Positions 7,589 to 14,704 of a stretch of 16,338 nt of DNA are shown piece by piece. The notes beneath the pieces are model-generated. The model was not told where the DNA came from. It was given only the letters and a program-made list of their open reading frames with translations, and made no database searches. The DNA is from an uncultured Phascolarctobacterium sp. GTDB lineage: Bacteria > Bacillota > Negativicutes > Acidaminococcales > Acidaminococcaceae. Both the position numbers and the translations under genes were made by a program. Each line of letters starts with the position of its first letter. Within the stretch, counting starts at the first letter, position 1. The stretch is taken from the NCBI RefSeq assembly GCF_905212365.1, contig NZ_CAJMEH010000049.1, positions 1 through 16,338 of the forward strand, written 5' to 3'.

Positions 7589-7946
7589 ATTTTTAAAAAC
7601 TAAAGGCATCTACTCCCTGGTCATGATTTTGTTCTTCCTGGGCGTTTACGGTATGGTTTTGAGCAAAAACTATATGAAAAAGCTTATGGCGATGAACGTG
7701 ATGCAGGTTGCCGTCATTTTCTTTTATCTGTGCTTCGCGCAAAAGGATGGGGCGATGATTCCCATTCAAAACGGCGTTACGACGGACCCTAATTTTTATA
7801 TCAACCCCCTGCCCCACGGCCTGATGCTGACGGCTATCGTCGTAAGCCTTGGTACTACGGGCGTGGCCATTGCGCTTTTGATGCGCATTAAGGAAATTTA
7901 TGGCTCCGTAGAAGAGGTAGAGGTATTGAGGAGGGCCAGCAAATGA
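7572..7946 (+). CDS. mnhC: Antiporter subunit C (NuoK-like)
   Basis: NuoK-like three-helix subunit (MbhG homologue) of 124 residues. Recognisable are LGVYGMVLSKNYMKKLMAMNVMQ early on and the conserved INPLPHGLMLTAIVVS (77-92) in the last helix region, the standard DPLPQALVLTAIVI signature of MrpC in altered form. ATG at 7572 is 8 bases after AAAGGGG; ATG at 7569 and GTG at 7563 are in-frame alternatives. The start lies inside the mnhB 3' end and the stop overlaps the mnhD start (ATGA). Confidence 0.88.
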   Translation: MEVLNEFLKTKGIYSLVMILFFLGVYGMVLSKNYMKKLMAMNVMQVAVIFFYLCFAQKDGAMIPIQNGVTTDPNFYINPLPHGLMLTAIVVSLGTTGVAIALLMRIKEIYGSVEEVEVLRRASK

Positions 7947-9436
7947 CGCAGCACGCTCCTGTTTTTATTGTACTTTTACCTTTAACGGCGTCGCTTTTAT
8001 GTATGCTGTTCAGCCGCATCAGTAAAAACCTGGGCTCCTGGATCGTGATGGCGTCCATCGCTGGCGCGTTTATCAGTTCGCTGGCGGTGCTGGAGCAGGT
8101 GCTGGTCAGCGGTGGTCAGACCGTGCATTACTGGATGGGCGGCTGGGCTCCGCCGGTGGGCATTGAATTTGCCATGGACCCGTTGAACAGTGTGCTGGCC
8201 GTTTTGGTTACGGCTATTTCCATGCTGGTGGCGCTGTACAGCAAGCCCTTCGTTAAGGATGAGGACTGGCTGCATGTCGGCGGCTACTACACCTTGTTCG
8301 GTTTGCTTACCGTGGGCCTGTGCGGCATGATTATTACGGGCGACGTTTTCAATCTGTATGTTTATTTGGAAATTATGTCCCTGTCCGGCTATGGGCTGAT
8401 TGCCCTGGGCGGCAAAAAATCCATGCTGGCAGCCTTCCGCTATCTGCTTATAGGTACTATCGGCGCGTCCTTATACCTGCTGGGCGTAGGCTATTTGTAC
8501 GCTTTGACCGGTACGCTGAATATGGCGGACCTGGCGGCGCGGGTAGTGCCCCATATGAATTCGCCGCTGTTCGCTATTGCGGTGGCCTGCTTCATCATCG
8601 GCTTCGGCATTAAGATGGCACTGTTCCCGCTGCACGGCTGGCAGCCCGACGCCTACACCTTTGCTCATCCCGGCGCTGCGGCCTTTATCGCAGGCTGCAT
8701 GAGTAAGGCTCCGGCTTATGCGTTAATCCGCTTCATGTATTATATCTTTAAGGTTGATAACCCGGTGCTGCACAGCGCGCTGAATGTGCTGGGCATTTTG
8801 GGCGTGGCCGGTATTCTGATAGGTTCCATCATGGCCATGGCGCAGTACGATTTTCGCCGTATGCTGGCTTATTCCAGCGTGGCGCAGATCGGCTATATTG
8901 CCATCGGCCTGGCTATGGGCAATTTGTACGGCTTTATCGGCGCGGTACTGCACATGATTAACCATGCGCTGATGAAATGCAGCCTGTTCCTGGTTATCGG
9001 CGGTATTGAATACCGCTTCGGCGAGGTTAATCTGTACCGCTTGGGCGGCATGAATAAAAAAATGACCATCAGTACCATTACAGTGACGCTGGCGGCCTTG
9101 TCCATGATCGGCCTGCCGCCTACCGCCGGTTTCTTCAGCAAATGGTATTTGATGCTGGGCGCTTATACCGGACAGCAATATTTTTACATTGCCGTGTTGG
9201 TTATCAGCTCGCTGCTGAACGCCATTTACTTCTTCCGTATCATTGAGCAGATGTTTATTCAGCGCGAAGCCTCTTTGACTGAGGTGCATCCGCACCAGGG
9301 CAAGCTGGGGCTGCCCTTTGCGATGGCGCTGCCCATCTTTATTACCGGCATCGGCATTTTGGTGCTGGGCTTCTACAGCGTGGACATTGTTACGGATATT
9401 ATTAAATTAGGCTTGCCGGAGGTGTTTCTGAGATGA
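7943..9436 (+). CDS. mnhD: Antiporter subunit D (NuoM/L-like, MbhH homologue)
   Basis: Large antiporter-like subunit of 497 residues with about 14 helices, carrying a proton path homologous to complex I NuoL/M/N. The key residues are all present: Glu143 in YVYLEIMSLSGYG (TM5), Lys224 in GFGIKMALFPLHGWQPDA (TM7), Lys255 in CMSKAPAYALIRF (TM8) and Lys400 in PTAGFFSKWYL (TM12). The broken-helix loop contains the usual AYSSVAQIGYI and NHALMKCSLFL. GAGGAGGG precedes the ATG, which overlaps the mnhC stop. Of the three large subunits here it is the most canonical and probably corresponds to MrpD/MbhH. Confidence 0.9.
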   Translation: MTQHAPVFIVLLPLTASLLCMLFSRISKNLGSWIVMASIAGAFISSLAVLEQVLVSGGQTVHYWMGGWAPPVGIEFAMDPLNSVLAVLVTAISMLVALYSKPFVKDEDWLHVGGYYTLFGLLTVGLCGMIITGDVFNLYVYLEIMSLSGYGLIALGGKKSMLAAFRYLLIGTIGASLYLLGVGYLYALTGTLNMADLAARVVPHMNSPLFAIAVACFIIGFGIKMALFPLHGWQPDAYTFAHPGAAAFIAGCMSKAPAYALIRFMYYIFKVDNPVLHSALNVLGILGVAGILIGSIMAMAQYDFRRMLAYSSVAQIGYIAIGLAMGNLYGFIGAVLHMINHALMKCSLFLVIGGIEYRFGEVNLYRLGGMNKKMTISTITVTLAALSMIGLPPTAGFFSKWYLMLGAYTGQQYFYIAVLVISSLLNAIYFFRIIEQMFIQREASLTEVHPHQGKLGLPFAMALPIFITGIGILVLGFYSVDIVTDIIKLGLPEVFLR

Positions 9437-10938
9437 CGATTATAGATTGCAGACCATTTCTGGCAGTAGGCGTTTCCTTCCTGGCCGCGGTGCTGATTGC
9501 CTTCAGCCGCCGTTGGCCTAACTTGCGCGAGACGTGGAGCGTTATCGCTTCCGTGCTGAAATTCGGCATTATCCTTTCTATGCTGCCGGCAGTTTTGGAT
9601 GGCAACCAATACCAATGGACGCTGTGCCAGATTACCGACACTGTGGGACTGACGCTGCGCACGGACCCGGCAGGTATGATTTTTGCCGTGCTGGCTTCCA
9701 TGCTGTGGGTGCCTATGAATTTCTATTCCATCGGCTATATGCGCTGCAATAACGAAAGCGAGCAGACCGGTTACTTTGCGGCTTTCGCCATTTGCATGAG
9801 CGCGGTTATGGGCATTGCCATGGCCGAAAATTTATTGACGTTCTTCATCTTTTATGAGCTGCTGACACTTGCAAGCTATCCGTTGGTGCTGCATAAGCGC
9901 AACGAAGAAGCTTTGATGGCCAGCCGCAAATATTTGATTTATACCTTGATTTCCGGCCAGCTGTTCCTAGCTGGCGTGATTGCCGTTTACTGCATCAGCG
10001 GTACGATGGAATTTACGCCGGGCGGTTTCCTGACTGCCGATATGGCTCCCAGATGGGTGCTGCAGGCCGTTTTCGTGCTGATGATTCTGGCCGGTTCCGT
10101 AAAGGCTGCCGTAATGCCCTTGCACGGCTGGCTGCCTGCGGCGATGATCGCGCCTACGCCCGTATCGGCGCTGCTGCATGCGGTTGCAGTTGTTAAAACC
10201 GGCGTTTTCGCCGTGCTGCGCATTATCGGTTTCGTTTTTGGGCCCAAGCTGCTGGCGGAAATCGGCGTTACCGACGTGCTGGCCTGGGCGGCGGCTATCA
10301 GTATTCTGGTATCCTCGCTCATCGCTTTGCGGCAGGACCACTTGAAGCGCCGTTTGGCTTTTTCCACCATCGGCCAGCTGTCCTATATAGTTTTAGGCGC
10401 GGCGCTGATTTCGCCCATCAGCATTAAGGGCGCGTACCTGCATCTGGTAGCGCATGCCGTGATGAAGATTACCCTCTTTATGTGCGCGGGCCTGATTATC
10501 GCCCGCACTCACCGCAACAATATCAGCGAACTGTATGGCATCGGCAAAAAGCTGCCGGTGACTATGACCTGCTTTACCATCGCTTCGCTGGGCATTGCCG
10601 GCGTTCCGTTTTTGGTAGGCTTCATCAGTAAATGGAATTTGTGCCTGGGCGCTTTGCAGGCGGGCAAGCCGCTGTACGTTTTGCTGTGGGTGGCCAGCGG
10701 TTTATTGGCGGCGGCTTATCTGATACCGGTTTCACAGATGGCCTTCTTCCGTAAGGACCCGCAGGAAAAATTCCGCGAATACGGCGAAATCAGCTATTCC
10801 ATGCTGATACCCATTTGCATTACGACGCTCATCGCCATCGTTTTAGGTATAGTGCCTAATATTTATCCGCACTTCTACCGGCTGACGGTAATGGTATCCA
10901 ACACGGTTTGCGCAGGCTGGCATGGGGGGTGGCTGTAA
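9433..10938 (+). CDS. Second NuoM/L-like antiporter subunit
   Basis: A second large proton-conducting transporter subunit, 501 residues, about 14 helices. Its key residues fall at almost the same numbers as in the preceding subunit: Glu142 (FIFYELLTLASY), Lys224 (GSVKAAVMPLHGWLP), Lys255 (VAVVKTGVFAVLRI) and Lys400 (VGFISKWNL). The TM7-TM8 loop reads AAMIAPTPVSALLHA, placing it in a different branch from mnhD (AYTFAHPGAAAFIAG). The two are therefore likely distinct paralogues rather than a recent tandem copy, each offering one ion channel. GAGGTG lies upstream of ATG and the start overlaps the mnhD stop (ATGA). Confidence 0.88.
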   Translation: MTIIDCRPFLAVGVSFLAAVLIAFSRRWPNLRETWSVIASVLKFGIILSMLPAVLDGNQYQWTLCQITDTVGLTLRTDPAGMIFAVLASMLWVPMNFYSIGYMRCNNESEQTGYFAAFAICMSAVMGIAMAENLLTFFIFYELLTLASYPLVLHKRNEEALMASRKYLIYTLISGQLFLAGVIAVYCISGTMEFTPGGFLTADMAPRWVLQAVFVLMILAGSVKAAVMPLHGWLPAAMIAPTPVSALLHAVAVVKTGVFAVLRIIGFVFGPKLLAEIGVTDVLAWAAAISILVSSLIALRQDHLKRRLAFSTIGQLSYIVLGAALISPISIKGAYLHLVAHAVMKITLFMCAGLIIARTHRNNISELYGIGKKLPVTMTCFTIASLGIAGVPFLVGFISKWNLCLGALQAGKPLYVLLWVASGLLAAAYLIPVSQMAFFRKDPQEKFREYGEISYSMLIPICITTLIAIVLGIVPNIYPHFYRLTVMVSNTVCAGWHGGWL

Positions 10939-11186
10939 TGAATAAAAAATCAGTATACCTGCTTTGTCTGGCAGTGTTAATCGTTTCGGCTGTGGCCGAG
11001 CTGTGCGGCGTGCATCTGCATGCGCCCGCCTGGTGGCCGCTGCCCTTTGGCTATAATATTTTCTTTGGCTTTGCAGGCTGTTGGGTTTTGATAATCGTTG
11101 CCAAATTGATTATGGCCCCGCTGCTTCAGCGCGACGAGGACTATTATAATGATGATTACGAAGGCAGAGGTGATGATGATGAATAA
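10938..11186 (+). CDS. Small two-helix membrane protein of the antiporter operon
   Basis: An 82-residue protein starting at ATG 10938, which shares a base with the preceding stop (TAATG) and follows a G-rich Shine-Dalgarno (GGGGGGTGG, 10924-10932); a longer TTG start is less likely. One helix spans about 6-24 and a second about 40-60 (FGYNIFFGFAGCWVLIIVAK), followed by LLQRDEDYY and a very acidic tail (nearly all Asp, Glu, Asn, Gly). From memory, short proteins with a GF.GC...AK...L.R.EDYY pattern accompany NuoL-like genes in other bacterial Mrp-type clusters, so it is probably a real accessory subunit, but it has no assigned function. It overlaps the next gene by about 8 bases. Confidence 0.78.
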   Translation: MNKKSVYLLCLAVLIVSAVAELCGVHLHAPAWWPLPFGYNIFFGFAGCWVLIIVAKLIMAPLLQRDEDYYNDDYEGRGDDDE

Positions 11187-12921
11187 TTTAATGCTTCATC
11201 CCGGTCTGATTTTAATGGTCGTCGGCGTGGTTGCTATGCTGGCGCCCAAATGCATCCGTAAATTTGTGCTGGCGCTGGGGCCGTTGGCCGCTGTCGGCGC
11301 GGCGCTGCAGCTGGAAATAGGAACGGAGGTCGTCGTTCCCTTTGTCAATGATTTGCAGCTGCATTTGATGTACGTTGACAAATTAAGCTGGATATTTACT
11401 TTTATCTTTTCCGTGCTGGCCTTGGTCAGCGGCATTTATGCGGCGCATAACGAAAACCGCATGGAGGCTTTGTGCTGCATGCTCTATGCCGGCGGCGCTA
11501 TTTCCGTTACGCTGGCGAAGGATTGGCTGTCCTTCATTTTCTTCTGGGAATCCCTGGCGGTATCATCCCTGTTCCTGGTATGGTGCAATCCCGGCGCGGA
11601 ATCCCGCAAGGCGGGCTTCCGCTATATGCTGGTGCATATGCTGGGCGGCGGCGTTTTGCTGGCAGGCATTTTCCTTACGGCTTACACCAACGATTCCATT
11701 ATTATGGAAAGCCTGACGGGCAAGACCAATACTTTAGCGTATTGGTTTGTGCTGGTCGGCATGTTCGTCAACGTGGCTATGCCTCCGGTCAACGCCTGGC
11801 TGGTGGATGCTTACGCTAATTCCACGCTTACCGGCGGCGTTTTTATGAGCTGCCTGACGACCAAGGTTGCGGTTTACGCTTTAATCAGAGAATTTGCCGG
11901 AACCGAGCTGCTCATGTGGGGCGGCGTGCTGATGGCCTTGTACGGGGCCTGCTACGCGATTATGGAAAACGATATGCGCAGGCTGCTGGCTCATCACATC
12001 ATTTCCCAGACCGGCTTTATGGTGGCCGGCGCGGGCATCGGTACGGGTATGGCGCTTAACGGCGCGACGGCCCACGCCTTTTGCGATATTCTGTTTAAAT
12101 CCCTGCTCTTTATGTGCGCTGGCGCTATCATTTATGCCACCGGCATTAAAGAAATCAATAAGCTGGGCGGCATGGCGAAAAAGCTGCCGCTGGTCTGCGT
12201 TTGCTTCTTTTCCGCAGCCTTTTCCATCGCCGGTATTCCGCTGTTCAACGGCTTTATCAGTAAGGCCATTACTGTCAACGCCGCTTATGCTGCCGGTCAC
12301 GGCGCGGTATATACGCTGCTGGAGCTGGCTGCCATCGGTACATTTTTGTCCATTCCTTTGAAAATGGGCTACTTCATTTTCCTGCGCAAGGACGATAAGG
12401 GCGCGGCAATTAAAACGCCGCTGCCGTTTAATATGAAGCTGGCTATGAGCATCAGCGCTTTTCTGTGCTTCCTCTACGGCGTATATCCTGATTTGCTGTA
12501 CCGTTATCTGCCCTTTGAAATGGAGCCCTATCATCCCTTTGCGGCGGCTCATGTGCTGCAATATGTGCAGATGCTGGGCATGGCGCTGGTTCCCTTTATG
12601 ATGTTCCTGCCGCGCATGGAGCCGCATACGGCTATCAGCCTGGATACGGATTGGTTCTACCGCAAGCCCTTCGCCTTTTTGATTTTCAGAGTCAGCTCTT
12701 TGTTTTGCGCGCTGTGCGGCGCGTTGGGCGGAGCCTGGGGCGTGCTGTATGAAAAATTTATGGATTTGACGGCTAATCCGATGGAATTTTTGGACGCTAA
12801 GCCCTTCCGTAAGCGTAGCCATTATAATCCGGAAAATTACCGTACCTCCGTCGCCGATCCTATGATGATTACGCTGACGGTTTTAGTAAGCAGCATCGCT
12901 TACTTTATCGCTACCATGTAA
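11179..12921 (+). CDS. Third NuoL/M-like antiporter subunit, TM7 Lys replaced by Asn
   Basis: Large membrane subunit of about 580 residues. Conserved Glu124 lies in FIFFWESLAVSS (TM5), Lys229 in CLTTKVAVYALIRE (TM8) and Lys362 in NGFISKAI (TM12). The TM7 lysine shared by the other two subunits is Asn198 here (GMFVNVAMPPVNAWLVDA), and the usual PLH becomes PVN. After the core (about residue 440) there is extra C-terminal sequence with a hydrophilic part (PRMEPHTAISLDTDWFYRKP) and a final helix, resembling the NuoL-type extension. ATG at 11179 fits GAGGTG at 11167-11172 best; 11173 and 11176 are in frame too. It may replace the missing full-length MrpA N-terminal half, but with a changed ion path. 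Last gene of the operon. Confidence 0.87.
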   Translation: MNNLMLHPGLILMVVGVVAMLAPKCIRKFVLALGPLAAVGAALQLEIGTEVVVPFVNDLQLHLMYVDKLSWIFTFIFSVLALVSGIYAAHNENRMEALCCMLYAGGAISVTLAKDWLSFIFFWESLAVSSLFLVWCNPGAESRKAGFRYMLVHMLGGGVLLAGIFLTAYTNDSIIMESLTGKTNTLAYWFVLVGMFVNVAMPPVNAWLVDAYANSTLTGGVFMSCLTTKVAVYALIREFAGTELLMWGGVLMALYGACYAIMENDMRRLLAHHIISQTGFMVAGAGIGTGMALNGATAHAFCDILFKSLLFMCAGAIIYATGIKEINKLGGMAKKLPLVCVCFFSAAFSIAGIPLFNGFISKAITVNAAYAAGHGAVYTLLELAAIGTFLSIPLKMGYFIFLRKDDKGAAIKTPLPFNMKLAMSISAFLCFLYGVYPDLLYRYLPFEMEPYHPFAAAHVLQYVQMLGMALVPFMMFLPRMEPHTAISLDTDWFYRKPFAFLIFRVSSLFCALCGALGGAWGVLYEKFMDLTANPMEFLDAKPFRKRSHYNPENYRTSVADPMMITLTVLVSSIAYFIATM

Positions 12922-12950
12922 GCGGAAAGAAAAATTAAATTGTTGTGCGA

Positions 12951-12977
12951 GCGGGCGCTGCGGCGTCCGCTTTCTTT
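12951..12977 (+). terminator. Terminator of the antiporter operon
   Basis: GCGGGCGC (12951-12958) pairs with GCGTCCGC (12963-12970), eight pairs with one G-U and a TGCG loop, followed by TTTCTTT. It lies 30 bases past the last antiporter stop codon. Confidence 0.8.
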
Positions 12978-13030
12978 ATGTAAAATTACTTACAGTTGGC
13001 TGCATCAAGAGCGACCAATAAATAAAAAAT

Positions 13031-13060
13031 CTGGCATAATCTAGAAATCTGTACTATAAT
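13031..13060 (+). promoter_or_regulatory. Probable promoter of the PheC-like gene
   Basis: A perfect TATAAT at 13055-13060 lies 45 bases before the start codon; CTGGCA at 13031-13036 is a weak -35 box at 18 bp. The surroundings are very AT-rich with further TATA-like strings, so the exact box is uncertain. Confidence 0.45.
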
Positions 13061-13104
13061 TCTATATAAATCGCATATAAATTTTCGAAAGGAAGGATTG
13101 TAGT

Positions 13105-13896
13105 ATGGTAAATTTCAAAAAATTATGCGCAGGCGCTTTGCTGGCAACAGCGATGCTGGGTGTGGGCGGTCTTTTGCCGTCGGCCGAAGCGGGCAGATTG
13201 CAGGATATTCAGGAGCGCGGAACTCTTTTGGTAGGCAGCACCGGCGATTATAAGCCCATGTCCTATCTGAATAAGGAAACCGGTAAGTATGAAGGCTTTG
13301 ACTGCGAGGTAGCGGAGCTTTTGGCGCAGTCCTTGGGCGTAAAGGTGCAGTATGTGCCTACAACTTGGAAAACGCTGTCCGCCGACACGATGGCCGGTAA
13401 ATTTGATATCGCTATCAGCGGCATCACCCGTACCTTTGCCCGCGCCAAGGATATGGATATGTCCCACGGCTATTTGCTGTTTGGCAAAACTATTTTGTGC
13501 CGCAAGGAGGACGCTAAAAAATTCACCTCCGAAGCGGATTTGAATAAGAAGAGTGTGCGCGTGATGGTAAATCCCGGCGGCACTAACGAAAAATTTGCTT
13601 TGTCCAATTTGCCGGACTGCACCTTGCTGGTACATCCGCAGAATGCGGAAATTCCTTCGCTGATTGCCGAGGGTAAGGCGGACGTGATGATTACGGAAAC
13701 CATGGAGGCCAGACGTTATGTGCGCGACGACGCGCGCCTGGCTGCGCCGCTGATCGACGACCCCTTCACTAAAAATCAATTCGGTATTTTGATGGCTAAA
13801 GGCGATCAGGAATGGCTGAACTATGTAAATTTCTTCATGGAAGAAAAGGATATGGACGGCACTCTGGACAAGCTGGAAGATGAATATATTAAATAA
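13105..13896 (+). CDS. Exported PheC-like solute-binding-fold protein
   Basis: A 263-residue exported protein of the amino-acid binding protein fold (SBP_bac_3 type). Residues 1-29 form a signal peptide ending SAEA before Gly30. The mature part matches what I recall of Pseudomonas cyclohexadienyl dehydratase (PheC): STGDYKPMSY (45-54), EGFDCEVAE, PTTWKTL with Trp89, DIAISGI, VNPGGTNEKFA (155-165) and TETMEAR with Glu201, at the place of the catalytic Glu of PheC. It may thus be a periplasmic prephenate/arogenate dehydratase rather than a transport protein; no permease or ATPase gene is adjacent. A plain amino-acid binding protein remains possible. GAAAGGAAGG precedes ATG, and it has its own promoter and terminator. 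Confidence 0.8.
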   Translation: MVNFKKLCAGALLATAMLGVGGLLPSAEAGRLQDIQERGTLLVGSTGDYKPMSYLNKETGKYEGFDCEVAELLAQSLGVKVQYVPTTWKTLSADTMAGKFDIAISGITRTFARAKDMDMSHGYLLFGKTILCRKEDAKKFTSEADLNKKSVRVMVNPGGTNEKFALSNLPDCTLLVHPQNAEIPSLIAEGKADVMITETMEARRYVRDDARLAAPLIDDPFTKNQFGILMAKGDQEWLNYVNFFMEEKDMDGTLDKLEDEYIK

Positions 13897-13909
13897 TTAT
13901 TGCTGAAGC

Positions 13910-13945
13910 TAAGAGCATTACCGCAGGGTAGTGCTCTTATTTTTT
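13910..13945 (+). terminator. Terminator after the PheC-like gene
   Basis: TAAGAGCATTAC (13910-13921) pairs with GTAGTGCTCTTA (13928-13939), twelve pairs with one wobble around a CGCAGG loop, followed by six T. Confidence 0.88.
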
Positions 13946-13987
13946 GTTTGTTGTCATTTTGAATTATTATAAGCTGCTTGAATAATA

Positions 13988-14017
13988 ATGACATGATAGC
14001 TGTTGATGTGCTAAAAT
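13988..14017 (+). promoter_or_regulatory. Promoter of the mntA-hepT pair
   Basis: ATGACA (13988-13993) and TAAAAT (14012-14017) are 18 bp apart, each one mismatch from consensus, and TGC directly before the -10 box gives an extended -10. The ribosome binding site and ATG follow within 25 bases. Confidence 0.6.
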
Positions 14018-14039
14018 ATAAATTAGGAAGGAGTGAAAG

Positions 14040-14342
14040 ATGATGTATCAGAAAATATATTCTATCGCAGATATTAAGGAAAAACTCCAGCCAGTTTTTA
14101 AAAAATATAAAATAAAAAAAGCTGTGCTTTTTGGTTCGTATGCTAAAGGAATTGCCAAAGACAGCAGTGATATAGATATTATGGTTGATAGTAATTTAAG
14201 AGGCTTGGCTTTTTATGGATTACTTGAAGATACGGTGAATGTAATGGGAAGAACAGTCGATTTATTAGATAAAAGCCAAATCATCAATTCTTCTGATATT
14301 CAAAAAGAGATAGAAAGCACGGGGATAGTAATATATGGATAA
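14040..14342 (+). CDS. mntA: MntA-type nucleotidyltransferase antitoxin
   Basis: Minimal nucleotidyltransferase of 100 residues. The active-site pattern GS-x10-DxD is exact: Gly32-Ser33, ten residues, then Asp44-Ile-Asp46, with a likely third acid at Asp74 in RTVDLLD. In characterised pairs MntA transfers AMP to a tyrosine of HepT and so inactivates that ribonuclease. The strong site AAGGAG lies six bases before ATG at 14040 (a second ATG follows at once). The gene overlaps hepT by eight bases, typical of such modules. It is clearly more AT-rich, with Lys/Ile/AAA-heavy codon use, than the antiporter genes, which suggests horizontal acquisition. Confidence 0.88.
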   Translation: MMYQKIYSIADIKEKLQPVFKKYKIKKAVLFGSYAKGIAKDSSDIDIMVDSNLRGLAFYGLLEDTVNVMGRTVDLLDKSQIINSSDIQKEIESTGIVIYG

Positions 14343-14679
14343 TCATGATAAGAAAGTTTTGGAGAAAATTCATAAACATATAAAAGCTGTTTTGAAGTAT
14401 TGCGATAAGTGTCAATCGTTACATGATTTTGAAGAAGATAGTATGCGAGTAGAAGCTTGTGTTTTTAACTTAATGCAAATTGGAGAATTGGCAAAAACAG
14501 ATTTAAGTGAAACCGCCAAAACTGAAATTAAAACAATACCGTGGAAGCAAATGTATGGTATGAGGAATAGAATAGTGCATGGCTACGATGGGGTAGAGAT
14601 GAGTATTGTTTGGGATACTATTAAGTATGATTTGCCAGCTTTGCGGAAAGAATTAGAAAAATATTTAATGATGCCCTAA
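14335..14679 (+). CDS. hepT: HepT-type HEPN ribonuclease toxin
   Basis: HEPN-domain (DUF86) protein of 114 residues, all helical in outlook. The ribonuclease/AMPylation motif R-x4-H-x-Y is intact: Arg77, His82, Tyr84 in RNRIVHGY, and the upstream stretch FNLMQIGELAK matches the family. In known MntA/HepT pairs HepT cuts RNA and is silenced when MntA adds AMP to the motif tyrosine. Its start overlaps the mntA end, so the two are translated together. Both catalytic motifs are complete, so the module looks functional. No terminator is visible between it and the next gene, 25 bases downstream. Confidence 0.88.
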   Translation: MDNHDKKVLEKIHKHIKAVLKYCDKCQSLHDFEEDSMRVEACVFNLMQIGELAKTDLSETAKTEIKTIPWKQMYGMRNRIVHGYDGVEMSIVWDTIKYDLPALRKELEKYLMMP

Positions 14680-14704
14680 ATAAAATAATCAGGAGGGATG
14701 TTGT

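Larger units (their letters stand above)
4508..12921 (+). other. Eleven-gene murI plus Mrp/Mbh-type antiporter operon
   Basis: All genes run in the same direction with ATGA or TAATG junctions, overlaps of 1 to about 26 bases, or abutting ends; no terminator hairpin was found between the racemase promoter and the hairpin at 12951-12977. Gene order after murI is mnhE, F, G, mbhD-like, mbhE-like, mnhB, C, D, second NuoM-like, small protein, third NuoL/M-like. This equals archaeal mbhA to mbhH plus two extra antiporter-like subunits and a small protein. No gene with hydrogenase, iron-sulfur, flavin or other redox motifs is present in the operon. Confidence 0.8.

Noticed and set aside
8723..9295. 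A 190-codon minus-strand open frame
   Set aside because: Antisense shadow of mnhD with the same low-complexity His/Gln composition and no initiation signals.
8602..10632. mnhD and the next large subunit as a recent tandem duplication, since their key residues fall at the same numbers
   Set aside because: Sequences between the key residues differ widely (AYTFAHPGAAAF against AAMIAPTPVSAL), so they are old paralogues.
10908..10937. Upstream TTG start for the 82-residue protein
   Set aside because: It would extend into the preceding gene with non-membrane-like residues, while ATG 10938 has the G-rich ribosome binding site and a TAATG junction.
11881..12822. A 313-codon open frame on the minus strand
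   Set aside because: It lies wholly within the third antiporter subunit gene; its Gln/His/Arg-rich product is the usual antisense shadow of a hydrophobic GC-rich gene, and it has no ribosome binding site.
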